63,256 bases of DNA from Rubrivivax sp. (GCA_030653385.1 JAURZM010000049.1:1-63256), one strand, 5' to 3'; counted from the stretch's first letter, positions 1 through 8,935 are shown. Program-made: numbers and translations. The notes: generated by a model from the letters alone, not told the origin.

Positions 1-63
1 GCGTCGGTACTGCTCGAATCCCGCGCCTTGGTCTGCCGCCATCGCCAGTGTCTGCTGCTTCAT
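1..63 (-). mobile_element. IS5-family transposase, N-terminal fragment cut by the window edge
   Basis: Reading the minus strand from the ATG at 63 gives 21 codons beginning MKQQTLAMAADQ, then a GFEQYRR-like stretch. This matches the conserved N-terminus of IS5-group transposases, which cut and paste an insertion sequence. Only the first residues are inside the window, so intactness cannot be judged. The IS end should lie between 64 and about 160, because the neighbouring antiporter gene stops at 161. I could not fix the terminal inverted repeat. The identification rests on memory of the family N-terminus. Confidence 0.72.
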
Positions 64-160
64 CGCCGAGCCTCAAGCTGTTACTCTGACAAAACCGCTG
101 CAATTGCCGGGCCAGGGAACTTGATCAGTCTTGCCTTAGGGTCCTGGAACCCGGCGCGCG

Positions 161-1483
161 TCACACCGGCCTCGCCCGGCCACCCCGCTTGCGACGGCGG
201 TACCGTGTCATCAGCGGCGTCACCGAGATGCCGTGAACGACAATCGAGGTCACCACCACGGCCAGGGTCAGCGACACCAGGGTCTGCGCCAAGTGCTCGG
301 GCAGGCCGTGGTTGACCGCATACATCAGGTAGTAGAGCGATCCGATGCCGCGGATGCCGAACCAGCCGATCAGCAGGCGTTGGCTCTGCGACGTGGTGGA
401 CCTGGCCAGCCCCAATGCCACGGCCGCGGGTCGCACCACCAGCAGCACGAGCGGCACGAACCACCAGGCGGCGGGCAGCCAGGGCACGGCCCACAGCAGC
501 ATGCCCACGAGCACCACGCCCACCATCTCGCCGATGCGGTCGAGCTGCTCATTGAAGCTCAGCACGGCGTGGGTCATGTGGCGGCTGGCATGCTGGGGGT
601 GGGTGGCGGTGGCAGCTTCGCTCAGGGCCGCGGTTGGCAGCGACGGTGAAACACACGGTCCGGCGTCGCGTGCCGAGGGCAGGTCTTTGGCCGTGTGGCG
701 CAGCGCCAGGCCGGCAGCAAAGACGGCCAGGAAGCCATAGGCACTGGCCTGCACGGCAAAACCGTAGGACAGCCCGATGAGACCGAGCGCCAGGAAGTTT
801 TCGCAGCCCACGGCTTCTTGGTAGCGCTGCCGCAGGTAAAGCACCAGGCGCCCCAAGCCGCTGCCCAGAGCACCCCCGATCAGCAGGCCGGCCGCGCTGG
901 CCCACAGCACGTCCACCGCGACCCAGCGCCAGCCCCATTCGCCGATGTCGTGCAGGCCCAAGAGCCCCAGGCCCAGCATCACGACCGGGAAGGCGGTGCC
1001 ATCGTTCAGCCCGCCTTCGCCGGTGAGAGCAAAACGCAGCTGGTCGCGGTCTTCGGGGTTGTCCACCTGCACGTCGGTGGCCAGCACCGGGTCGGTGGGG
1101 GCCAGGATGCCCCCCAGCAACACGGCCGCCCCCAGCGGCAGACCGAGCAGCCAGACACCGGCCGCGGCGATCAGCGCCACCGTGGCCACCATCGACAGCA
1201 GCGCCAGGCGCAGCGGCGGAAACCAGCGCCGGTCGTGCAGGCCGACGCTCATCTTCAGTCCAGAGGTGAACAGCGACAGCAGCACGATGACCTCGGCCGT
1301 GTACTCCAGCAGCTGGGTGTCTTCGAACGGGCTGGGTGCCGCCAGCGCCCACGGCCCCACCGCCAGTCCGGCCAGCAGGTAGAGCATGGACGTGCTGGCC
1401 GGCATCCGGGACAGCATGGTGCCGGCCAGCGCCATGAACACCAGCAGCGCGCCGCCGATGGTCAACCACAGTGCAAAGCTCAT
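161..1483 (-). CDS. CPA1-family Na+(K+)/H+ antiporter
   Basis: This 440-residue protein is made almost entirely of hydrophobic helices. It carries the CPA1 signatures APTDPVLA and a following GEGGLNDG segment, whose acidic residues take part in cation/proton exchange. It should sit in the inner membrane and exchange Na+ or K+ for protons. A hydrophilic loop of about 50 residues after residue 270 is longer than in many relatives. The gene ends about 100 bp from an IS5 transposase start, yet its C-terminus (a short basic tail) looks complete. Ion preference cannot be read from sequence. Confidence 0.85.
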   Translation of the reverse strand: MSFALWLTIGGALLVFMALAGTMLSRMPASTSMLYLLAGLAVGPWALAAPSPFEDTQLLEYTAEVIVLLSLFTSGLKMSVGLHDRRWFPPLRLALLSMVATVALIAAAGVWLLGLPLGAAVLLGGILAPTDPVLATDVQVDNPEDRDQLRFALTGEGGLNDGTAFPVVMLGLGLLGLHDIGEWGWRWVAVDVLWASAAGLLIGGALGSGLGRLVLYLRQRYQEAVGCENFLALGLIGLSYGFAVQASAYGFLAVFAAGLALRHTAKDLPSARDAGPCVSPSLPTAALSEAATATHPQHASRHMTHAVLSFNEQLDRIGEMVGVVLVGMLLWAVPWLPAAWWFVPLVLLVVRPAAVALGLARSTTSQSQRLLIGWFGIRGIGSLYYLMYAVNHGLPEHLAQTLVSLTLAVVVTSIVVHGISVTPLMTRYRRRKRGGRARPV

Positions 1484-1559
1484 GGGGATGTGCGGTTCAT
1501 CGGGCAGTTCGTTGGGGAGTGCGCCGGCCCGGCCGCCACGCCGCCGAAGGGGCGGGCGC

Positions 1560-2198
1560 TCAGGGTGCCATCAGCGTCAGCTGCAGTTGCACCGCTGCCT
1601 GGGCGGTGACCGTTGCTGGGGGCATTTGAACCGATGCCACGCCACGCGACAGCAGACGGGCGCGCACCTGCCGGGCGCGTTGCATCGCCAGCGGTGAAGT
1701 GGCGGCGCTGTCGCCAGGGGCGGCCACCGTCTGCAACTGGGCCTGCGGTGTGCGGCGCAGGCTTTCGGCCACCTTGTCCAGAACGGCGGCCAGCGCGGGC
1801 AGGACACGGCTGCTGCCAGCATCGAAGCAGAACTCGCGGGGCACGTCGATGTTCAGCGGCCCTTCGCCCCGTTGTTCGATCTGCACTGGCGTGCCGTCGA
1901 ACCAGGACCGCAACCACTCACGTTCAGCGGCCAGCGGGTTCGAAGCCGGTGCGGGTGCCGGCGCGGGCACCGCCATGGGTGCGGTGCCCGAACTGCCCGG
2001 CGTGCGGCCGGCGCCCGCGGGTGGCAGCGTGGCTGTGGTGCCGCCGGGTGCGCGTGAAGCGGGTGCCGGTGCGGGCGCGGGTGATGTCGCGCAGCCCTGA
2101 AGCCCGGCCAGCGCAGACAGCGAGGCCAATGCCGAAACGATGGACCGCCGCCTGGCGGGGCAGGCCAGCGTGGATGAGGATGTGGTGCAGTCGTGCAT
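1560..2198 (-). CDS. OmpA-like lipoprotein
   Basis: The protein has 212 residues. Its N-terminus carries a signal sequence ending in a lipobox (LQGC), so it should be a lipidated envelope protein. A low-complexity Ala/Pro linker follows, then a C-terminal region (about 100-212) with a pattern like the OmpA peptidoglycan-binding fold (FDAGSSRVLPALAAVLDKVA, later RARQVRARLLSRGV). I chose the ATG at 2198 because AGGA lies 7 nt upstream; an ATG at 2207 is also in frame. Cell-wall anchoring is inferred from the fold. It is followed at 77 bp by the antiporter gene. Confidence 0.7.
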   Translation of the reverse strand: MHDCTTSSSTLACPARRRSIVSALASLSALAGLQGCATSPAPAPAPASRAPGGTTATLPPAGAGRTPGSSGTAPMAVPAPAPAPASNPLAAEREWLRSWFDGTPVQIEQRGEGPLNIDVPREFCFDAGSSRVLPALAAVLDKVAESLRRTPQAQLQTVAAPGDSAATSPLAMQRARQVRARLLSRGVASVQMPPATVTAQAAVQLQLTLMAP

Positions 2199-2278
2199 GC
2201 GCAGCATCCTACGCGCGGCGGGTCGGTGCCCTGTCACCAGGTGCAAAGACCGCGTTGGCGCCTGCGGTTGCCGCGCCG

Positions 2279-3505
2279 TCAGGGCGCCACGCGGGCCCCG
2301 GGTGCGCCGCCCTCGAACCAGCGTTGAATGAGCAGGCGTTCGGCGTCGGTGATCTGCGTCGAGTTGTTCATCGGCATCAGCTTCAGCACCACGCTCTGCT
2401 GGTAGATGGCCTGGGCGTGCTGCTGGATGAGTTCGGGCGTGTGCAACGCGACGTTTTTCTGCTGCACCTGCGCGTTGTGGCACATCGTGCAGCGCTGGTC
2501 CATCACGGCCTTCACCTCGGCCAGGGTGGGCAAGGGCGCGCCTGCGGCGACCTTGGGCTTGGGCGGCGGTGCCATCCACACCGCCAGGCCCAGCAGCAGC
2601 GCGGTGCCGACCGCAGCGTATTCCCAGGCCACGCGCTGGCCCTGCACCAGGGCCTTGTGCCGCACCACGAAGCTGTGGCGGATGAGTGCACCGGCCAGCA
2701 TCAGCAGCACCAGCACGGCCCAGTTGTGCGGGCCCTGGTAGAGCCAGCCGTAGTGGTTGGACAGCATCGCGATCAGCACCGGCAGCGTGAAGTAGGTGTT
2801 GTGCACGCTGCGCTGCTTGGCGCGCTGGCCGTGGATGGCGTCCACCGGCTGGCCGGCCTTCATCTGCGCGATGACGGTTTTCTGGCCCGGGATGATCCAG
2901 AAGAACACGTTGGCGCTCATCGCGGTGGCGATCATCGCGCCCACCATCAGGAAGGCGGCACGGCCGGCAAACAGCTGGCAGGCGGCCCAGGAAGCGGCCA
3001 CAATGTAGACCAGCACCAGCAGGCCGACCAGCGCGTCGCCACCGACCTTGCCGTTTTTCTCTCCTACCCAACGGCAGATCAGGTCATAGGCCACCCAGAA
3101 CACCACCAGGAAAGCCAGCGCTGCGGCCACGGCCAGCCCTGGCGAAGACCAGGCGTAGACCTGGGTGTCGATCAGGAAGGTGCGGGCATTGAACAGGTAC
3201 ATCACCGTGAACAGCGCAAATCCCGTCAGCCAGGTGGAGTAGCTCTCCCAGAAGAACCAGTGCAGGTGCTCGGGCAGTGATTTCGGTGCGACCAGGTACT
3301 TCTGCGGGTTGTAGAAACCACCGCCGTGCACGGCCCAGAGTTCGCCGTCGACACCCTTGGCCTTGAGTTCGTCTGATTCAGGCTTCGTGAGGCTGTTGTC
3401 CAGGAACACGAAGTAGAAGCTGGAGCCGATCCACGCGATGGCCACGATCACGTGTGCCCATCGCAAAAGCAGGTTGACCCAGTCGAGAAGGTAGGTGGTG
3501 TCCAT
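2279..3505 (-). CDS. puuD: Urate hydroxylase PuuD, membrane urate oxidase with C-terminal cytochrome c domain
   Basis: This 408-residue protein has about eight membrane helices in the first 300 residues (N-terminus LLRWAHVIVAIAWIGSSFYF). A periplasmic cytochrome c-like tail holds one CTMCH heme motif at residues 339-343 and a candidate axial Met (LKLMPM). That architecture is typical of PuuD, which oxidises urate to 5-hydroxyisourate and passes electrons to the respiratory chain instead of making peroxide. Downstream of uraH on the same strand, it supplies the substrate of HiuH. Its promoter may be shared with uraH or lie in the 116-bp gap before it. Confidence 0.93.
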   Translation of the reverse strand: MDTTYLLDWVNLLLRWAHVIVAIAWIGSSFYFVFLDNSLTKPESDELKAKGVDGELWAVHGGGFYNPQKYLVAPKSLPEHLHWFFWESYSTWLTGFALFTVMYLFNARTFLIDTQVYAWSSPGLAVAAALAFLVVFWVAYDLICRWVGEKNGKVGGDALVGLLVLVYIVAASWAACQLFAGRAAFLMVGAMIATAMSANVFFWIIPGQKTVIAQMKAGQPVDAIHGQRAKQRSVHNTYFTLPVLIAMLSNHYGWLYQGPHNWAVLVLLMLAGALIRHSFVVRHKALVQGQRVAWEYAAVGTALLLGLAVWMAPPPKPKVAAGAPLPTLAEVKAVMDQRCTMCHNAQVQQKNVALHTPELIQQHAQAIYQQSVVLKLMPMNNSTQITDAERLLIQRWFEGGAPGARVAP

Positions 3506-3621
3506 CGGCGGCAGTTCGGGTGGGCGGTTGGCAAATGCTCACCACAGCGGGCGCTGTGAGCCGGGGATGCACAGGCCGTGCCTGCAGAGCAGGACGCCGC
3601 TGGCACCCGGTCGGTGGATCA

Positions 3622-3975
3622 TCAACTGCCGCGGTAGGTGCTGTAGCTGAACGGGCTGACCAGCAGCGGCACGTGGTAGTGACCCTGGGCGTCGGCGATG
3701 CCGAAGTCCAGTTGCACGGTGTCGATGAAGGCCGGCTCGGGCAGCACCACGCCGCGGGCATGGAAGTAGGGCGCCACCTCGAACAGCAAGCGGTAGCGGC
3801 CCACGGCCATCTGCGCGGCGCTCAACAGCGGGCCGTCAGCCCGCCCGTCGTCGTTCAGCACCTGCTGCTGCAGCGTGACCGGGCCGCCAGCGTCCAGGCG
3901 CTGCAGCGTCACCCGCATGCCGGCGGCCGGGCAGCCGTGTGCGGTGTCGAGCACGTGTGTGCTGAGATGTCCCAT
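3622..3975 (-). CDS. uraH: 5-hydroxyisourate hydrolase (transthyretin-like)
   Basis: The 117-residue product begins [17 protein letters not shown] and ends in the tetrapeptide YRGS, both hallmarks of HIU hydrolase. It opens 5-hydroxyisourate to OHCU, the second step of urate breakdown. I chose the ATG at 3975 because it gives the normal family length and has AAGAG about 9 nt upstream; an in-frame extension to 4047 would run through the 22-bp palindrome. It is transcribed away from the GntR regulator gene and towards puuD, consistent with control from the shared intergenic region. Confidence 0.93.
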   Translation of the reverse strand: MGHLSTHVLDTAHGCPAAGMRVTLQRLDAGGPVTLQQQVLNDDGRADGPLLSAAQMAVGRYRLLFEVAPYFHARGVVLPEPAFIDTVQLDFGIADAQGHYHVPLLVSPFSYSTYRGS

Positions 3976-4020
3976 CGGTGTGGCTCTTGGGGCTTGTGCC
4001 AGGGTGTGCGGGGTGGCAAA

Positions 4021-4042
4021 GTGTATACATTCCAGAATACAC
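4021..4042. promoter_or_regulatory. 22-bp palindrome, probable operator of the adjacent GntR regulator
   Basis: The sequence is GTGTAT-N10-ATACAC, with TGTATACA as its left part. It lies between divergent uraH (start 3975) and the GntR gene (start 4136). FCD-type GntR proteins bind short AT-rich palindromes near their own genes. The position suits simultaneous repression of the urate genes and autoregulation. Binding is inferred. Confidence 0.6.
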
Positions 4043-4135
4043 GTCAACGCCGGTCCTGCAACTTTGACGCCCCTGACGCCGCTGACGCTTCAGGCTGCAC
4101 GGTTCGACTTGCTCACCCCACTTCCTTCACCCGCC

Positions 4136-4909
4136 ATGGCCCGCAGCCGCGCCAACCTTCAGGTCATCAGCCCGCCACGGCGCAGCGCTGCACCGCGGGC
4201 GCAAAGGCCGCGGGCTGAAGTGGTGCCCGTCAGCGCGCCCGTGGCCATGCCACCCGGCAGCACCGAGCGCATCGTCAGCGCCATCACCGCGGCCATCGTC
4301 GAACGCCGCCTGATGCCGGGCACCAAGCTGGTCGAGCAGCAGATCGCCGACCTCTTCAAGGTCAGCCGCACGCTGGTGCGGCAGGCGCTGAACCAGCTCA
4401 GCCGCGACCGCCTGGTGACGCTGGAGCCGGCGCGTGGTGCTTTTGTCGCGCAGCCCAGCGTCGATGAAGCGCGTCAGGTTTTCGAGGTGCGCAAGATCAT
4501 CGAATCGCAGATGGCCCGCCAGCTGTGTGCGGTGGTCACCGACAGCCAGATCGCGCAGCTGCGCGCCCACCTGGTGCAGGAGGCCGACGCCGTGTCGCGT
4601 GTGGACGTGGCCGGCCGCACGCACCTGCTGGCCGACTTCCACGTCGTGCTGGCGCGGCTGCTGGGCAACGAGGTGCTGGCGCAGCTGCTGGGCGACCTGC
4701 TGGCACGCTGTTCGCTCATCGCCTTGATGTACCAGTCGGCGCACTCGGCCGAACACTCGGCGGCCGAGCACGTGGCCATCGTCGACGCCATCGAGCGCCG
4801 CGACGCCCGTGCCGCGGCCCGGCTGATGGAAAGCCACCTCGGCCACGTCGAAAAAAACCTCCAACTCCACCCGCGGGTCGCCGACCTCGCGCAACTGCTG
4901 CACGTCTGA
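4136..4909 (+). CDS. GntR-family (FCD subfamily) transcriptional regulator of purine catabolism
   Basis: The 257-residue protein has a basic, disordered N-terminus (1-40), a winged helix-turn-helix at about 42-108 (LVEQQIADLFKVSRTLVRQA), and a helical FCD ligand-binding domain to the end. In the FCD domain, His residues in the ADFHVVLARLLGN and AEHVAIVDAI regions fit the usual metal/carboxylate site. The stop codon overlaps the start of puuE (TGATG), so the regulator is co-transcribed with the allantoinase gene. The natural effector is probably a ring-opened purine intermediate, by analogy with other GntR regulators next to such genes. Confidence 0.88.
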   Translation: MARSRANLQVISPPRRSAAPRAQRPRAEVVPVSAPVAMPPGSTERIVSAITAAIVERRLMPGTKLVEQQIADLFKVSRTLVRQALNQLSRDRLVTLEPARGAFVAQPSVDEARQVFEVRKIIESQMARQLCAVVTDSQIAQLRAHLVQEADAVSRVDVAGRTHLLADFHVVLARLLGNEVLAQLLGDLLARCSLIALMYQSAHSAEHSAAEHVAIVDAIERRDARAAARLMESHLGHVEKNLQLHPRVADLAQLLHV

Positions 4910-5895
4910 TGAACGCCTTGGCCTATCCCCGAGACCTGCGCGGCTACGGCCGCAACCCCCCGCACGCCCAGTGGCCCGGCCATGCCCGCATCGCCGTGCA
5001 GTTTGTGCTGAACTACGAAGAGGGTGGTGAAAACAACCCGCTGCATGGCGACGCCACCAGCGAAACCTTTCTGTCCGAACTGATCACCGCGCAAGCCTAC
5101 GAAAACCGCCACATGACGATGGAGTCGATGTACGAATACGGCTCACGCGTGGGCGTGTGGCGAATCCTGCGTGAATTCGACCAGCGTGGGCTGCCGCTGA
5201 CGGTGTTTGGTGTTGTCTCGGCGCTCGAGCGTTACCCCGAACTGGTGCAGCATTTCCTGAAGCGTGGAGACGAAATCGCCAACCACGGCCTGCGCTGGAT
5301 CCACCACCAGCACATGCCCGAGGCCACCGAGCGCAAGCACATTGGCGTGGCCACCGAGCTGTTGAAGCAGCTGACCGGCGTGACCGGGGCCGACACCGGC
5401 ACCGGCTGGTACACCGGCCGAGACAGCCCCAACACCCGCCGCCTGGTGGTCGACCAGGGCGGCTACGAATACGACAGCGACTACTACGGCGACGACCTGC
5501 CTTTCTGGCTGAATGTGAAGAAGAGCGACGGTTCACCCGGGGCCGAAGGCACCGGCGGAAGTTACGCGCCGCACCTGGTGGTGCCGTATTCGCTGGACAC
5601 CAACGACATGCGTTGTGTGCAGGCCCAGGGCTTCAACACCGCCGACCATTTTTTCACCTACCTGCGCGACGCCTTCGACGCGCTGTATGCCGAAGGCGAA
5701 GAGGCCCCGAAGATGATGAGCATCGGCATGCACTGCCGCTTGCTGGGCAAGCCCGCGCGCATTTCGGCGCTGCAGCGCTTCATGGACCACGTGCAGTCGC
5801 GCGAGCGGGTGTGGATCTGCCGCCGCATCGACATCGCTCGGCATTGGAAGGCCACACATCCTTTCGACGCGGCGACGGCCTTCGTGTGGCGATAG
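4909..5895 (+). CDS. puuE: Allantoinase PuuE (polysaccharide-deacetylase fold)
   Basis: The 328-residue protein belongs to the cofactor-independent allantoinases related to polysaccharide deacetylases, not to the amidohydrolase-type AllB. Recognisable stretches are YPRDLRGYGRNPPHAQWPG at the N-terminus, VQFVLNYEEGGENN, GDEIANHGLRWI and SIGMHCRLLGKPAR. It hydrolyses allantoin to allantoate. The start overlaps the regulator stop codon, and the gene ends 11 bp before the uraD fusion, with AGGAGG between them as ribosome binding site. Length and motifs are normal for PuuE. Confidence 0.93.
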   Translation: MNALAYPRDLRGYGRNPPHAQWPGHARIAVQFVLNYEEGGENNPLHGDATSETFLSELITAQAYENRHMTMESMYEYGSRVGVWRILREFDQRGLPLTVFGVVSALERYPELVQHFLKRGDEIANHGLRWIHHQHMPEATERKHIGVATELLKQLTGVTGADTGTGWYTGRDSPNTRRLVVDQGGYEYDSDYYGDDLPFWLNVKKSDGSPGAEGTGGSYAPHLVVPYSLDTNDMRCVQAQGFNTADHFFTYLRDAFDALYAEGEEAPKMMSIGMHCRLLGKPARISALQRFMDHVQSRERVWICRRIDIARHWKATHPFDAATAFVWR

Positions 5896-5906
5896 GAGGG
5901 GCACAG

Positions 5907-7679
5907 ATGCTCACGCTCGAACAGATCAACAGCGCCAGTGCGACAGAGTTCGTCGCGCTGCTGGATGGCACCTACGAACACTCACCCTGGGTGGCTGAAG
6001 GGGCGGCCAGCCAGCGGCCTTTTGCCAGCCTGGCGGCCCTGAAACTGGCGCTGGTGAACAGCGTGCGTGGCATCGGCCGCGAAGCGCAGCTCAAGCTGAT
6101 CCGCGCCCACCCCGAACTGGCGGGCAAGGCCATGGTCAGCCAGACGCTGACGGCAGAAAGCACAAACGAACAAGGCAAGGCCGGGTTGACCGACTGCACC
6201 CCCGACGAGTTTTTGCGCATCCAGCAGCTCAACGCGGCCTACAAGAACAAGTTCGGCTGGCCCTTCATCCTGGCCGTGCGCGGCCCGCGGGGGCTGGGTC
6301 TGAGCCGCGCGCAGATCATCAACACCTTCGAACGCCGCCTCGCTGGCCACCCCGACTTCGAAATGGCCGAGGCGCTGCGCAACATCCATCGCATCGCCGA
6401 GATCCGCCTGAACGACAAGTTCGGCGTCACGCCCACACAGGGCCAGCAGGTGTGGGACTGGGCCGAAGCCCTGGCCGCGCACAGCGACCCCGGCTTCAAG
6501 GAACAGGGCCAGCTGACGGTGACCTACCTCACCGACGCGCACCGCGCGGTGGCGCAGCAACTGCAGGCCTGGATGAAGGACTGCGGCTTCGACGAGATGC
6601 ACATCGACGCCGTCGGCAATGTTGTGGGCCTCTACGCTGGCACCGAGCCGGGTGCGAAGCGCCTCTTGACCGGCAGCCACTACGACACCGTGCGCAACGG
6701 CGGCAAGTACGACGGCCGCCTGGGCATCCTGGTGCCGATGGCGGTGGTGAAGTCGCTGCATGCCCAAGGCCGGCGATTGCCGTTTGGCATCGAGGTGGTG
6801 GGCTTTTCGGAAGAGGAGGGCCAGCGTTACAAGGCCACCTTCCTGGGCAGCGGCGCGCTCACCGGCGACTTCGACCCGGCCTGGCTGCAGCAGCAGGATG
6901 CCGACGGGGTGACCATGCAGGACGCGATGAAAGCCGCGGGTCTACCCGCGACGCTGGACGCCATCCACGCACTGAAACGCGATGCCTCGGCTTACCTGGG
7001 TTTTGTCGAAGTGCACATCGAACAGGGCCCGGTGCTGAACGAGCTGGACCTGCCGCTGGGCGTGGTCACCAGCATCAACGGCGGTCTGCGTTACGTGGGC
7101 ACCATCACCGGCCAGGCCAGCCATGCCGGCACCACGCCGATGGGCCGCCGCCGCGACGCCGCGTGCGCGGTGGCCGAGCTGATCCTGTTCGTGGAACAGC
7201 GTGCCGGTGCCGTGGCCGACGTGGTGGGCACCGTGGGCATGCTGCAGGTGCCCGGTGGTTCGATCAACGTCGTGCCGGGCAGTTGCCACTTCAGCCTGGA
7301 TCTGCGTGCCACCACCAACGAAGCCCGCGACCAGCTGGGCGCCGACGTGCTGGCCGAGCTGGACCGCATCTGCAGCGCACGGGGCCTGAGCCACACCCTG
7401 GAGCTGACCATGGCCGCCAGCGCCGCACCCTGTGCGCCGGCCTGGCAACAGCGCTGGGAAGATGCGGTGAAGTCGCTGGGCCTGCCGGCCTTGCGCATGC
7501 CCAGCGGCGCTGGCCACGACGCGATGAAACTGCACGAGGTGATGCCGCAGGCCATGCTGTTCATGCGCGGCGGCAATTCCGGCATCAGCCACAACCCGCT
7601 GGAAACCATCAGCGCCGACGACACCGAGCTGTGTGTTGCCGCCTACACCCAACTGGTCGAAGACCTGGCTCGCAAATGA
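5907..7679 (+). CDS. uraD: Fusion of OHCU decarboxylase (UraD) and allantoate amidohydrolase (AllC-like)
   Basis: One 590-residue reading frame joins two enzymes. Residues 1 to about 168 are an OHCU decarboxylase domain with the RAHPELAGK signature (66-74). From about residue 175 on is an M20-type Zn amidohydrolase, with GSHYDTV (256-262), SEEEGQRY near 300, and ASHAGTTPMGRRRDA further on. The first half turns OHCU into S-allantoin and the second acts on allantoate, so it holds the steps just before and just after PuuE. The stop codon overlaps the next gene (ATGA). No internal stop or ribosome-binding site separates the halves, so I read it as a true fusion. Confidence 0.9.
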   Translation: MLTLEQINSASATEFVALLDGTYEHSPWVAEGAASQRPFASLAALKLALVNSVRGIGREAQLKLIRAHPELAGKAMVSQTLTAESTNEQGKAGLTDCTPDEFLRIQQLNAAYKNKFGWPFILAVRGPRGLGLSRAQIINTFERRLAGHPDFEMAEALRNIHRIAEIRLNDKFGVTPTQGQQVWDWAEALAAHSDPGFKEQGQLTVTYLTDAHRAVAQQLQAWMKDCGFDEMHIDAVGNVVGLYAGTEPGAKRLLTGSHYDTVRNGGKYDGRLGILVPMAVVKSLHAQGRRLPFGIEVVGFSEEEGQRYKATFLGSGALTGDFDPAWLQQQDADGVTMQDAMKAAGLPATLDAIHALKRDASAYLGFVEVHIEQGPVLNELDLPLGVVTSINGGLRYVGTITGQASHAGTTPMGRRRDAACAVAELILFVEQRAGAVADVVGTVGMLQVPGGSINVVPGSCHFSLDLRATTNEARDQLGADVLAELDRICSARGLSHTLELTMAASAAPCAPAWQQRWEDAVKSLGLPALRMPSGAGHDAMKLHEVMPQAMLFMRGGNSGISHNPLETISADDTELCVAAYTQLVEDLARK

Positions 7680-8935
7680 ACGCCCACGAACAACTCGACG
7701 CCTGGATCGATGCACACTTCGACGAAGAGGTGCGTTTTCTGCAGGCCCTGGTGCAGGTGCCCACCGACACCCCACCGGGCAACAACGCACCCCACGCCGA
7801 TCGCACCGCCGAGCTGCTGGCAGCGATGGGCCTGGTGGCCGAAAAACACCCGGTGCCGCAGGCCGAGGTCAGTGCCCACGGCCTGCAGTCCATCACCAAC
7901 CTCGTCGTGCGCCAGCGTTTTGCCGACGGCGGCCCGGTGATCGCACTCAATGCGCACGGCGACGTGGTGCCGCCGGGTGAAGGTTGGACACATGGTCCCT
8001 ACTCGGGCGAGGTGGTCGACGGCAAGCTCTACGGCCGTGCCTCGGCGGTGAGCAAAAGCGACTTCGCCAGCTTCACCTTTGCGCTGCGCGCCCTGCAGTC
8101 GCTCGGTGCGCCGCTGAAAGGCGCGAACCCAGCGATCACGCCGCTGCGCGGCGCGGTGGAGCTGCACTTCACCTACGACGAAGAGTTCGGCGGCGAACTG
8201 GGCCCGGGCTGGCTGCTGTCACACGGCCTGACAAAACCCGATCTGCTGATCGCTGCCGGCTTCAGCTACCAGGTGGTGACCGCACACAACGGCTGCCTGC
8301 AGATGGAAGTCACGCTGCACGGCCTGGCCTCGCACGCGGCCTACCCGGAAACGGGTGTGGACGCGCTGCAGGCCGCCAACCAGCTGTTGACCGCGCTGTA
8401 CGCCTACAACGGTGTCTTGCGCCAGCGGCGTTCGAAGGTGGCCGGCATCACGCACCCTTACCTGAACGTGGGCCGCATCGAAGGCGGCAGCAACACCAAT
8501 GTCGTGCCCGGCAAGGTGGTGATCAAGCTGGACCGCCGCATGATTCCCGAAGAAGACACGGCCGCCGTCGAAACCGAACTGCGCACCTTGATCGAAAACA
8601 CCGTCAAGCAGAGCCCGGCGGTGCGGCTGGAAATCAAGCGCCTGCTGATGGCCCGTTCGCTGCAGCCACTGCCGGGCAACCGGGCGCTGGTGCAAGCCAT
8701 CCAGCGCCACGGCGAAGCGGTGTTCGGCGAGCACATTGCCGAGAGCGGCACACCGCTGTACACCGACGTGCGCCTGTATGGCGAACACGGCGTGCCGGCC
8801 GTCATTTATGGCGCCGGACCGCACACGGTGCTCGAAAGCAATGCCAAGCGTGCCGACGAACACCTGCAGCTGTCCGACCTGCGCGGCGCCACGCGTGTCA
8901 TTGCACGCACCTTGTTCGACCTGCTGCAGCCTTGA
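7676..8935 (+). CDS. M20-family metallohydrolase (ArgE/DapE type), probable ureide or amide hydrolase
   Basis: The 419-residue protein shows the M20 metal-site motifs NAHGDVVPPGEGW and FTYDEEFGGE, and the dimerisation-domain stretch GLASHAAYPETGVDA. The family cleaves amide or ureido bonds using two zinc ions. The start overlaps the fusion gene stop codon by ATGA, so it is translationally coupled to ureide degradation. A later step, such as ureidoglycine or ureidoglycolate breakdown, is an inference. It is clearly distinct from the allantoate amidohydrolase upstream. The substrate is unknown. Confidence 0.8.
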   Translation: MNAHEQLDAWIDAHFDEEVRFLQALVQVPTDTPPGNNAPHADRTAELLAAMGLVAEKHPVPQAEVSAHGLQSITNLVVRQRFADGGPVIALNAHGDVVPPGEGWTHGPYSGEVVDGKLYGRASAVSKSDFASFTFALRALQSLGAPLKGANPAITPLRGAVELHFTYDEEFGGELGPGWLLSHGLTKPDLLIAAGFSYQVVTAHNGCLQMEVTLHGLASHAAYPETGVDALQAANQLLTALYAYNGVLRQRRSKVAGITHPYLNVGRIEGGSNTNVVPGKVVIKLDRRMIPEEDTAAVETELRTLIENTVKQSPAVRLEIKRLLMARSLQPLPGNRALVQAIQRHGEAVFGEHIAESGTPLYTDVRLYGEHGVPAVIYGAGPHTVLESNAKRADEHLQLSDLRGATRVIARTLFDLLQP

